Assembly: GCA_038496675.1 (NCBI GenBank)
Contig: CM076648.1
Coordinates: 14,628,870-14,692,869 of the forward strand
DNA length: 64,000 bases
From: Rachycentron canadum
Lineage: Eukaryota; Chordata; Actinopteri; Carangiformes; Rachycentridae
Reading direction: 5' to 3'
Position numbers and translations under genes: made by a program
Notes under the pieces: model-generated
The model's input: only the letters and a program-made list of their open reading frames with translations
Told to the model about the DNA's origin: nothing
The model's database searches: none
In this document: piece after piece, positions 13,411 through 24,584 of the stretch
Layout of the letters: the number at the start of each line of letters is the position of its first letter
Numbering within the stretch: position 1 is the stretch's first letter

Positions 13411-14189
13411 CTATACATCTATCATGCATCTACGAATTACGTGAAATAGAGAGATGTGGCGAAATACATTAGGATGGAAGGATATAGGGAGATTCAGCCA
13501 GTTTTCAGAGTATTCAACACCTCAGTATGTTGTTGACAACATTCATCATTTCCCCCTTGAAAAAAAGACATTTTTGTCAGTGTAATCAAACCCTGATGTC
13601 CCTCATTTTCTCAGCACCATTTCGTGATGAATTCCCATCTGCAAAGTATTTCCGAATACTTTGCCCAAGGAGGTGTAATTTAAATAATATCAGTCACCGT
13701 GCTGCTGCCAGAATAAGAATTATGTCCACACTAATATCTCATCTGACACACAGCAGAGGAAAGACTTTCCTCCTGAATAACAAAAGTGCAATAATTCACC
13801 CAACGTTATTATCAACCTAATTATAATGGGAAATATAGTTGAGTTCCTTTTTCCTGCTTCAGTTCAGAACAAATTTGCAAAATGATCAGTTATGTTAATC
13901 TTGTTCAAGATGGCTGACTATCATTCACGTAAAGACGACAACAGAGATGTTTAATGGCTAAAATGAGCCCACAAACTAAAACACACACTCAACAATGCCT
14001 TCTCAGTGGTCTCATTTAAAGGTCACATGAACCATATAAGTATTAAACATTCATATCAAATTTACCATAGTATGCAAACTAACCACACACCAAGAGTCAT
14101 CACATTTTCAAGACATATTTTTATAATTATAACGCTATAACAAATTTAATGAGAGCAATCAACACTGAACATTTTTGCCTCCAAGGAAG

Positions 14190-14420
14190 CAGAGGTCCCA
14201 GTCAGTCACAGAGCTACTTCTTGGTCATTCTCTATTAATTTGCAGCGCGTGTTCTCCGGGTGTCAGGGACTTGGCAGTGTCATTCCCCAATGACTCCTAC
14301 CTCCAAGCCCGCTGCACGAGGGGGGCCCTAATTAGACTCTCATGTGTATTTAATGGACTTGCTGTCTTTGGTCCTGTGAGAGAGAGTGCCTGATACTACA
14401 ACCTCAGTATGAAGGTCCCT
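14190..14420. promoter_or_regulatory. Candidate non-coding element
   Basis: Balanced unique block (ttaatttgcagcgcgtg, gaggggggccctaattagac) standing out from AT-rich surroundings. The 72-codon frame across it has no recognisable domain. Possible enhancer, by composition only. Confidence 0.25.
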
Positions 14421-15139
14421 CCGCACGTGGGGAGGGACTGTGGAGAGGGACCTGGTATGATATGTGTATGTAGGTATGCGTGATCCTGGGCCTTTTTGAA
14501 CCTGTGGAATACACACAAGAAAACAAACCTGCCATCGTCATCCTTCCTTTTTCCATGTACACATTTTTTCACCCTTGTGTTGAAACTAGCTTCTTCAGTG
14601 TTTGCGTCCCAAAGACCTCACAGCTGTATGCAGGAAAATGGTATCAATAATAGAAAAATCAACACATTTTTAAAATATTTTTTTCTGTTCTTTGCTTTGC
14701 TTATATTAACACCCAATATGTAGAAATATATTTGTGGTAACCATTTCCTCAACTGAACTATGTAACAAAATGCTTAAATTACCATACAGATTTGTTTTAA
14801 CAGCAAATAAGAACACATTTTATCCTGTTTTTGCTAGATAAGCATATAAACACATTTTTTGTTAAAATGTCATTTACAGAAAATAAATCTACAGTATGCT
14901 ATCTTACATAGTGATTTAAGGGTTAGTTAGATACCAGAACCTCCGTAAAGTATGACTGTCAATCAAAAATATAGGGCATTTAAAAATATGTTGTATTTAA
15001 TGAATGAAAATCATGTTGACAAGTAATACCTGTCATTAAGTAATTAAAGTAATTAAGTATCAAGCTAATAAAACAATGTTGAGTCTGTTTCTGAGATGTC
15101 AAAGACGCCCTGGAATCTCATGAACCACAAACAGGAGAT

Positions 15140-15300
15140 TAGGATTAAAGGGTCCCGTCACCCAAATTATACAATATGGTTTCCCAGGTTGCCAGTGGCA
15201 TTTAGCAACGCAGATTTTTGGTTTTATTGTCTCATTTCCACCAAGACATTTACAAAACAAGCTGTTTTCATAGGGAAAACGTAAGTAATTCCAATAAAAA
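15140..15300 (+). repeat. Fragment of a dispersed fish repeat
   Basis: The run gtcacccaaattatacaata ... ttgccagtggcatttagcaa cgcagattttt resembles a frequent teleost repeat. Short and diverged; identification is tentative. Confidence 0.35.
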
Positions 15301-15308
15301 CTAATTCC

Positions 15309-15340
<32 letters not shown>

Positions 15341-15341
15341 T
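15309..15341. repeat. (AAT)n microsatellite
   Basis: About nine AAT units followed by aacaataa, next to the perfect hairpin. Confidence 0.9.
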
Positions 15342-15346
15342 AAATT

Positions 15347-15422
15347 CTATGTTACATCAAAAAATTCAACACAGGCATCAGCTCACACTAATGTCTGTGT
15401 TGAATTTTTTGATGTAACATAG
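15347..15422. repeat. Perfect inverted repeat: 28-bp arms, 20-nt loop
   Basis: The arm 15347-15374 (starts CTATGTTACATC, ends CAACACAG) is the exact reverse complement of 15395-15422. A G-T wobble and three further pairs can extend the stem inward. It lies directly after an (AAT)n tract. It could be a MITE-like palindrome or a hairpin-forming locus; it has no coding capacity. Confidence 0.9.
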
Positions 15423-15589
15423 TTAGTTCAGCATAACTGAACACATATTGTATGTTTTCAGACTTGTACAAATAAAACCAAAACATGACTTTGCATGCAT
15501 TTCAATTTATAATGATCTGACTCTTTAAATGAAATGCACAGAGACGTCTGCTTAACAATTATCATTCCACACGCCTGTCTACGTGATAC

Positions 15590-15870
15590 TCTGCAATACG
15601 GTCCCATTTCCCATTTTGTACTTGGGTGAGCGGCTGTTTAACTCTCACCCATTTGAATGTTTTCACTCTTCGAGCGGCCTGTTCTAATGAGGACAGACAT
15701 CTGGACCAATCTCACAATACGGGCCTGTGATGAATGTGACCCCTGTGGTCAGCCCTTGCCCCCAAACCCACTAGGACACATAAAGCAGTAGCATAGCCCC
15801 TGTTAAAGGGCTGCACGGGAACATAAATCAGTCCTGGCGCTTCGTAACTGTCCAATTTGCATGGCCCCTA
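15590..15870. promoter_or_regulatory. Candidate non-coding element with octamer
   Basis: Unique, CpG-retaining block with repeated acaatacgg/gcaatacgg words, cttcgagcggcc, ctgttaaagggctgcacggg and a reverse octamer ATTTGCAT at 15855-15862. No coding signal. Confidence 0.3.
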
Positions 15871-16309
15871 TACAAAAAGGCTAACGATGTTTTACAAGAC
15901 AAACATGCACAATAACACAAACATGCATGCAGGTAGATGATAAGGTAGAGCGTATTAAGCGTCATACATGTTTTTGTATTTGTTTTTGTTTTTGCAGACA
16001 GCGCACAATTTGCTTTTGTGTGCACATGAATAAAATTTGAGCCTGATGAGATTGTTTTGATGAGACTGAACTTTGAAATTACACACGCCACTTATGGACA
16101 AAAACAGACCAACTAACAAAGATAAAATCTTTGAGAGGAAAGCACAACATTTCTAAAAGTAAAAAGAAAACACAAAGACAGAGAAAATAGAGAAGGAGTG
16201 AGACTGCCGATGGGAAAAGGCAAGATGAAGAGAGTGGTGAAATGGGAGTCTGGGTAGTTTTATCTGGTGGGCAGGGAGACGGTGGCGGGAGGATCTGTCT
16301 CTGTTAGAG

Positions 16310-16400
16310 AGAACACGGCCATGTTATTAAAGCCATTTATCACTGGGTGAATATTCTCCCTTTAATAGGCTCTGTCGTTAATTACCCAACTTTGTCAAGA
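16310..16400. promoter_or_regulatory. Candidate short non-coding element
   Basis: About 90 bp of unique sequence (ttattaaagccatttatcac, gtcgttaattaccc) between simple-sequence stretches. It has homeobox-type TTAATTA cores and resembles vertebrate developmental elements; untested. Confidence 0.22.
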
Positions 16401-16454
16401 CAGGGAGCCAGGGCCTCTCTGTTTTCTCGGCCCATACATAGACAGACTCACAAG

Positions 16455-16456
<2 letters not shown>

Positions 16457-16495
<39 letters not shown>
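16457..16495. repeat. (CA)n microsatellite
   Basis: About 19 uninterrupted CA units. Confidence 0.95.
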
Positions 16496-16498
<3 letters not shown>

Positions 16499-16550
16499 AA
16501 CACATCAGCAGGTGACGACACATTTTCACAGATGCAGAGACAGGAATAGA

Positions 16551-16563
16551 CACACACACACAT

Positions 16564-16614
<51 letters not shown>
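16551..16614. repeat. (CA)n microsatellite
   Basis: CA repeat with a single TG interruption near 16563, 56 bp after the previous CA tract. Confidence 0.95.
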
Positions 16615-16619
<5 letters not shown>

Positions 16620-16867
16620 ATCAAAACAAGCATGGTGTTCTTTCCCTTTTCTGCATCTGTTGTTTCCAAAAAAGACAGGAATTCACCTGCAATAGCAGCA
16701 ACACCTGCACATGCAACACAATACAACAGCCCTGCACGAGCTCAGTCAAGTCATTATCAGCTTTTGCAAAGGCCATTAGAGAGGTGTTTGAACTCTGTTG
16801 TCTTTTTTAAGTCTGTATTAGGCTGCAAAAAATTGCAAGTTCCAAACTGTCCTTGCTCACCTGTAAA

Positions 16868-17395
16868 CAATCTGAAACAATTAGTTGATTAATAGATTAT
16901 TTAATCAAGAGAAAATTAATTGTTTTCTTAATGCAAAAATGCTAACAGACAGTTTGGGTGTCAAAAATGTGAGTAATCGCTGGTTTTCTTATTCTTTTAC
17001 AAAGGTGGAACATTGTATATTTTATAGTGTATATTTATTACATTACTCCAATATATTTACTTGATAGCTTTAATTGCTTGTTTCTTTTCAGATTAAGATT
17101 TCAAATACAAAACATCTCACCATTTTATAATGTATAAATCAAATTGCAAGCATTATAATAATCTCTATTATAATTATTTTTACTGATACTTTTGATATGC
17201 CACTATCCAGTAAAGGTCTTCTGACATTGTAAACTGAATATTTTTGAGTTTTGAGCTGTTGATTGGACAAAGTGGGACATCTAAGAGTACCTCTCTGGGC
17301 TGTGGAAAACTGTAAATCTTTATAGGCCTAACGACTAATCAGTTAATCAACAAACTTCTCAACAGATTAATTGATAATGAAAATAATTTTTACAT
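16868..17395 (+). repeat. AT-rich dispersed repeat, copy 1 (plus orientation)
   Basis: Starts ctgaaacaattagttgatta and ends attgataatgaaaataattt, with internal tgtaaactgaatatttttga, gattggacaaagtgggacat and gggctgtggaaaactgtaa. Both ends are AT-rich and partly inverted copies of each other (TTAATTGAT / ATCAATTAA). The same family occurs in minus orientation at 37195, 41828 and 58200. Non-autonomous by appearance; family name unknown to me. A degraded piece of another fish repeat (ttacatttagtcatttggcagatgc, about 17392-17416) abuts the right end. Confidence 0.65.
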
Positions 17396-17680
17396 TACAT
17401 TTAGTCATTTGGCAGATGCTTCAATTGCAGACATTGCAGACTCTACAATGCTGGCTCATAATAGAGTTTAACTGCCTCTTTTTTATCTACATGTGTCTTC
17501 TCATATCACCCAGTTCATACAAGCACCGCACCTGCAGGATGCATTATTGCCTCTACAGTAACTCTGATAACAAACAATTATAAAGAGTTAGTCCTGTTTT
17601 CACGTGTTCAGGCAGTTTCATCAGCGGGTCTTCATTTATGTTGTGGTAACAGCTGCCCCATGTAGACTATAGGATCCCAA

Positions 17681-17706
17681 CCTCCTCCTCCTCCTCCTAC
17701 TCCTCC
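17681..17706. repeat. (CCT)n short tandem repeat
   Basis: About eight CCT/CTC units with one A substitution. Confidence 0.8.
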
Positions 17707-18956
17707 CATTTCTCTTCTTTATCCCTAATCAGACTCTTTTGTGATGCTTTTATAATTAGGCACTTAACTAGCGGGCAGAATGGGACTGTGGCTGTAAAGC
17801 ATTTACAAGGGTACTCGACAGGACACGCCAGCACCTTTTGTTTAGCAATTAGTTTGTCTGTGAAAGGGACAAAACAAATAGGCTTTGAGAGCATCTGGTG
17901 GCCTCATATCTCCTAGTGCCTGAGAGAGACAACAGCAAAAGAGAGGCAGAGAAGGAGGAAGAAAGAGGTTCAGAGCTTATCAGCAACAATAAGGATCGTA
18001 CCACAAGGATTTGCTACAAGGGCTGTAAAGTTTACAGTCTGAGGAAACTGATCTGGAAATGAATAAAGCAGCTCTGACAAATATGATGATAAGAGACTCA
18101 GAGAGGGCTGTGTAATAGGGACCTATTTTTCGCACTCTACTGATTAAGAACTGGCTAAGTGTCTGTAGAGATTCCCATGTGTACAATGCAGCATAGGCAG
18201 AGTTTAGTATGCGTCCCAGTAGGGTTTCCTTTAGTACCCAGCCATTTACATTGTAGTTATCAGAAGATAGAAGGCAGCGTGACAACCACTCCATTGATCC
18301 CTTTGGCCTGATTAGCTCACCAGTGTACCGTCAAAGCAAACTCATCAGATACATTGATCATGAAATACTTTTTATTACTTCCCTTGGCAATAATAAGATA
18401 ATTTTCAAGTCAAATTACTGGTTATCTGCTGAGAAGTGATGCCAGAATTACAGCAATGATAATAAAATGCCATTTCATTTCCTGCCATGTTGTTATAATT
18501 TTTGTCAACCTTGTTTTGAGTGATTAGACAGGTGATACTCACTTGTGTTTTGCTGGCTTCATTACATTTTGTGCTACTTTCACTTTTGTCCAGAAGAGGT
18601 TGCTGTGTTCCCTGCATACAACAGGATGTAGCCCATCATGACAGATCCCCAACACTTGTATCTATGAGAAAAAGAGGGGATGACAAGGAAAAGCAGTGTG
18701 TAAAATCACTGGCATTGAAAATCTGTTGCAAATAGATCATTGTACTCAGAATAAAGAGTTAAACTGTCCAAATAAAACAGTCCTAAAATACAAAATCTGT
18801 TGCAATATCTGTGCTGTAAATAAATATAGGAAGGGTAAATGCTACATTTCTGGTGGACGGCAAATATCAGCAAAAAAAGGATCTAAATGATCCTGTCCTG
18901 CAGCCCCTCAACACTGAACATCCACTAATTGATTATAGATGTAATTTTCATCATTG

Positions 18957-18971
18957 ACAGTAGGGGGCAGG
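18957..18971 (+). promoter_or_regulatory. CTCF-like motif
   Basis: ACAGTAGGGGGCAGG fits the CTCF core pattern at 13 of 15 positions. Its orientation is opposite to the site at 2928-2942. Motif match only. Confidence 0.3.
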
Positions 18972-21187
18972 ATCCATACATTGATTAGACTTCCATTATG
19001 TGCAAGGCAAGTAATTGTGCTGTGATGCCTATTAACGCACAGTTAACACAATTACCCAGCATTAGAGAATAATGTGTTTTTTTTTGTTTTTTTTTTTGAC
19101 TCAACACATGTTTATCTAGTTTCAGGAATCTGCTCTTGACTGTACAGTTCATGGCTTTTGAAAGGGATTGAAAGGAAACAGGAGCCTGGCTTATGTCTTC
19201 AAAGTTAAATCTTCTGTAGCCCATTTACACCAATATCTAAACAAGACCCACGACAGATTCTGAACAGCTGTGAGAGATAGGAGCCTCTCTCTGATACCTG
19301 TGTTCCTGTGACGCTGCTGATCAAACGCTGTGATAGCATAACATCCCTTCCTGTCTGTCACACCCTCAGGCTAAACATCAGCAGAGCGCCTTGCAGCTGG
19401 CAAATGTTCTCATGACAAAGTTAAAATGTCTCGATTAATATCTGACTACTCTGCTTTTTTTTTGTCACTTATCCATGTCTCTGCTTTCTGCTGCTTATCT
19501 GTCGTGTGATTTCTGCCTGATACATCCATCCTGGTAATGTTACTGTATCAGCAGGGAAGAGGTTCAACCAATGGGAAGGTTTGAGTCACAGGAACTGGAG
19601 AATCCCTCTCTGGTTGTTTGATGAGTGCACTTTGTACTTGCGATGCTTTGCTCAACACTGTACATGTGCTTTGATGTGTGGTTTCCGTCCAGATTTAAAG
19701 GAATTAGTTCCTGAAAAATTAAGATATCAGTAAAATGATTTGATTTGTGAATTTTTCACTTTATAACACTATAGCAGATTGATCAAAATACAGCAGATGT
19801 TTAATATTTCATCATTACAATCTGCTTAAAGGTAGCAATAAGGTAAAACCACCATTGTGGTCCAAGCATGACCATGACCAATTTAATTTGACCTCTCTGG
19901 GTTATCTGGTTATTGGGTTATCCTTAAAAAAGCAAAGTCTGCTTGTGACCTTAGGAACATATAGTGCTGTTCACTTTGGATCATTTTTAACATAGGGTTA
20001 CATCTGTCTAGTATTTCCAAAGCAAATAGCAATCAGAAGCAGAAACGTCTAAAAAATAAACAGATTTGTTCCAGCAAAATATGTTTTTAGTTCTGTGCCA
20101 CCGCCTTAGATGTTGTCCACTTATGCCAGGAAGTGGTAGTCCCATTAGTCGTGTCTCTCTTGCTCGACAATTAATGTCTCATCCATCCATCAACTTTTAA
20201 CCAGGCCTCACGCATGGTGCATGGTGTGTAACTTAAAAGCCTGGCTAGTCAGACCTAATTAGCCAACGCCTAATCAGACAAGTCCCCACGCAAAGGACAC
20301 AAAGTAGGTTGTAGGGAGCAGTAAAGACCTTTTCGGTGGTTGACTGTGGAGGAAGACAAAGACTTAGTAACAGATGAGGACCCCATCTGTGCTGCAATCA
20401 TGGCAGCAAGTGCAAAAATATGAAAGATTGCTTGATGGTCTGATGGCATGTCAGCTCATTTAACTACAAATAAGATTTAAATCTAAATACATATAAAGGA
20501 CTAAACTACCTTTCATTCTCCAAACAATCTCCTCTCTCTAAATTTTTGTCTTCCTTGTGTGTCTCTGTTTCCACATCTGTTCAGTAGCCCCCCTGTTAAT
20601 CATTTCTGTAGTGTAGCCTTTTTACTGGACCTCTGAGACCCAGACCCTGGTGTACCTGTTTGGGGTTTGATTAACACTGCATTTTAGCACACACTATTCA
20701 AACCCAGCGGTGGGAGCTTAAAAGGGTTGCACGCTGAAGCTAATGTAGCCTGTGGTACAGCACAGATGGGGAAGTGATAAATGGGGAAGAGGGATGGTTG
20801 TGAGTCAATTCTTGTTGGCGTCATTGCGTAAAAAAACTGATCTGACATGGAGCTGCTGAGATGGAGATGGGCTCTTGGAGGCTGCGTTTTTCAGGGCGGT
20901 GTAATCTAAGAGGAGTGGAGAGCTCTTCAGAGGACAGGAGAGGACAGGACGCCAGATAGGAGAAGACGAGACAGGAGGAGGCAGAACAGCAGTACAGCAA
21001 TGTCTCCTCACTCTGTCAGTCCCTGCACACTGAAATATTGAAAAGCTTTTGTTTTGCCTAGTTAAACATGCACTGATGTGACACAAACTGTGAACAATGC
21101 CATTTCACACGCATGGGAATCCTCTCTTTTTATTATTCATGATCAAGTGATGACTGCAGCCATGCCCCATACTTTAAAAAAAAAAAG

Positions 21188-21238
<51 letters not shown>
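21188..21238. repeat. Compound (CT)n(TA)n microsatellite
   Basis: A CT tract of about 12 units passes directly into about 14 TA units. Confidence 0.95.
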
Positions 21239-22469
21239 ACAGTGTAAAATGAATGTGTTGCACTTGTCAATTACTGTATAATATTTTCAAACTGCACTTT
21301 CATGAACAATGAGTCAAAATGACCTGTTTAGTCTTCAGTCAACCAGATGAAAGATGAGTTGGTTGACCTGTCTGCTCATCTCTACCAACATCTAACTAAA
21401 CAGAGAATTGATTGAAATTGGAAAAGTAAAAAGCTGACTTTAATGCCCATTATAACTGTGCTTTCCCTAGCAGTGGCACATTTTTTTGCTGAAAAGGGAC
21501 AGCACTGTGGTAATGTGAAACTTGGTTAAATGCAAGTTCAGACGTTTTTGAGCTCATAGGTCAGTCTCCTGTTCCACTGGGCCAGAAGCCAGTTTCTCAA
21601 AGCAGTTTAAAGAGAAATCTTGAACAGTTATCTAAGAAGAGGAGGAAGAAGATGTCTTTATAAGTTATTCCAGAGGTTCTCAAATACAATTACCTAAAAT
21701 CTCTCATTCCTCAGCTATAAATCATTGAAGCTCTGTCCAGAAAACAGCACTTTTAAGAACAATTATTAAGTCACTTTATTTATGTTGGCTTCAACAAGTA
21801 CCGGACTACAGAGGAAGACAACGAAGCTGGTCACTACCATGAGAATTATTAAGTCTAAATGCGCAGTTTGCTGACTTCTTTCCATGAGACATGAGATTTT
21901 TGCTTATGTTATGTAATTTATTGTTATCAGATTTGAAAGAACTCTCAAAAAGAAAAATCATATAGATTATAGTATTATAGTTAAGTGTTTACAATGACAT
22001 AATAAAGTATAAAGTATATTATAGCATTTACAATGTGATTGTCATTAAATGTTAAAAATATTTTTATATGATTGTATGCAACAACAATAACAACAATAAT
22101 AATTATTATAATGATAATAATAATAACTTAAATTAGTTTACTATATCAGTCATGAAAAAGTGATTTAAAGCCACGTAAAAATATTAAAGTAAATTGTGCC
22201 TTCATCAAGTAATGTCACAACTGTACTTCATTAAGAGGTTTTCATTAGATTCCTATTTCTTAAAAAAAAAAAAAAAAACAGCTGGCACAATTGATTCATT
22301 GAGACCTTTCTAATATCAAAAGAAGCAAACCTTTTTCATATCCTCAAACACATACTGAGGAAGAGCATATGTGGATTCTGAGATTCACTGTCTGTTGCAA
22401 TGAATACAACATGAACACAGTGGAAGTCACTGCTCACCTGTGTAATAAATAATGTCACACCTTAAGTGA

Positions 22470-22470
<1 letters not shown>

Positions 22471-22508
<38 letters not shown>
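22471..22508. repeat. (GA)n microsatellite
   Basis: GA repeat with one T interruption at 22481. Confidence 0.92.
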
Positions 22509-23221
22509 ATCCCTCCATGACCGGCTCAGGTCTTGCCTGGGCTAAATCCAGTCTGTTGGCTACCTCAACCCTAAAGACATGGAGACAGGGACTCACAACA
22601 AATACACAGTGATCATCCACCAGCATGAAGCACTATTCTGAAATCCATACACACAGTCTCACACACAGAATGCCTGGTATGTTGCGAGCATGAATTATAC
22701 ATCTCTCTGGAGGATTTGCTCTTTTTGCTCTCTTTCTTACTCCCTTTTTCTTACACTTTTTTTTATTTTTCCTCTTTGTAAAAACCAACAACAATGAGGA
22801 TTAAACTAATTAAATGCTGTGTTTTACCACCACAACAGTCACAGCATTTAAAATGGTTTTAAATGCTCAACATCAAAGACATATGAGCAGGTGTAACAAC
22901 AGTGAATGTTTGATGAATGCAATTTTCAGCCTGTCATGGATACCTCTATGCCTATACCTGCACTATCTGTCTTGTGTCTGCATGTTCAGATTTTTTCTTT
23001 ATGTCTTGAGAACAGCAGATGTCTCATTTTGGACTTGTTACTGTATACCGTGGTAAAAAAGAACCAACAGTTATCCGTAAAAGGTTCACTAAGTCACTCG
23101 TGATGAATAAATTATTTCATCATCACCGTGGGGAACCTAATTTCTACTGACATTCAACTAACATGTTTTCAGAAGATGTGGAGGTATGGGTCAGCAAATT
23201 AAACTGTAGCAGTTCACATTA

Positions 23222-23232
23222 TGTGTGTGTGA

Positions 23233-23281
<49 letters not shown>
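23222..23281. repeat. (TG)n microsatellite
   Basis: TG repeat of about 60 bp with two GA interruptions near the start. Confidence 0.95.
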
Positions 23282-23741
23282 CAAATGCATGTCTCTCGTG
23301 TGTTTGTGTGAGTGTGACTGTCTCAGCTAAAACAAACCCTTCATACAACAGCCCAGGGACACTCCAACCATAATTGTGCAGGTGGCATTTTAGAAATACT
23401 CACACAACAGAGGTCAATTTCTCTTCAGGTCACTGGGAATGACATCATCAAACCACTATTAACTCTGCAAACAATCCTAGCACTGCTGCGTCGGTATTGA
23501 CAATAGATTCCTTCAAAACAAACAGCAGGCTCCGAGCTTTGCCCTCAATCTAAAACCATAACCTCAGAGTGAATAACAGAGAAATGTCCATCTGGGCAGG
23601 AAGGGCTGACACTGAGGAGAGGAGAACTAAAAATGACAAGACAAACAAATCTGAGCAACCACTTCCCCCTCACCTCCACCCCTGCCTGGTCTCACTTGTA
23701 GGCATTCACTCTCGTTCTTTACCTGTCTGTTGGTATCTCTC

Positions 23742-23746
<5 letters not shown>

Positions 23747-23794
<48 letters not shown>
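23747..23794. repeat. (CA)n microsatellite
   Basis: About 24 CA units. Confidence 0.95.
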
Positions 23795-23798
<4 letters not shown>

Positions 23799-24525
23799 TG
23801 CAGTATCTAATCTGATTAACCTGTTAACCACATGTCTCAGCACACAATTTCACACCTTCCCTTGTGAATATTGCCTACTCAGAATGTCCTTGTTTTAAGA
23901 TGTGAGCGTCACAGTAGTTGGTGAGCCCACGAGGGCAAGGTGTGTATTGACATACAAATGTGTGGAAAAGTGTCCATATGTATACAGTCCACTGTTTTTC
24001 TGCAATAATAGCTAGCAGCCCTGACACTAAATAATTGATGTGGTCTATCCAATACAAAGTGCATGGCATGCAGGCCACACTCCAGTGCTGTGCATTTCAC
24101 TCTCCAGCTCCACCATGGGACAAAATGCGCATGACTGTGCTCATTGTTGTTTGTTTGTAACAGTTGCTAGCTAGCGATACATGTTCAAAGAATATTGCTA
24201 GCCAGCTACTACAAACTTTAAACTCTTTGCCTCAGAATAATAATACAGATAATATTATTAAAGGTACTGTTAAAGAAGAGCAGAGCAGAGATAATATCAC
24301 TTATATCACCATTACCTCAAAATGTTACTTAAATTCTTTTTTGCAATGTAAATGCATTTAATTTTGCTTAATCACGTGAAAGTTCTGTTTAGATTAAAAT
24401 ACATAACAATATAGTGTAAAAAATAAATGTCAATAACAGGTGAAGACAATTGTCACTTTTTGCAGGTTAGCAAACTTAGTAAAAGCTCAGCATATTTGTT
24501 TCAGATAAGCAGTCATTCTGTGGAT

Positions 24526-24536
24526 GTCTCTCTCTT

Positions 24537-24584
<48 letters not shown>
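24526..24584. repeat. Compound (TC)n(TA)n microsatellite
   Basis: A TC tract passes directly into a TA tract with one CA interruption; same design as 21188-21238. Confidence 0.92.

Noticed and set aside
13527..13820. 97-codon frame after the Tc1-like element
   Set aside because: No similarity to transposase or any known domain; the composition is that of AT-rich intergenic sequence.
16395..16892. Frames rich in Cys-Val or His-Thr repeats
   Set aside because: Translations of CA/TG microsatellites.
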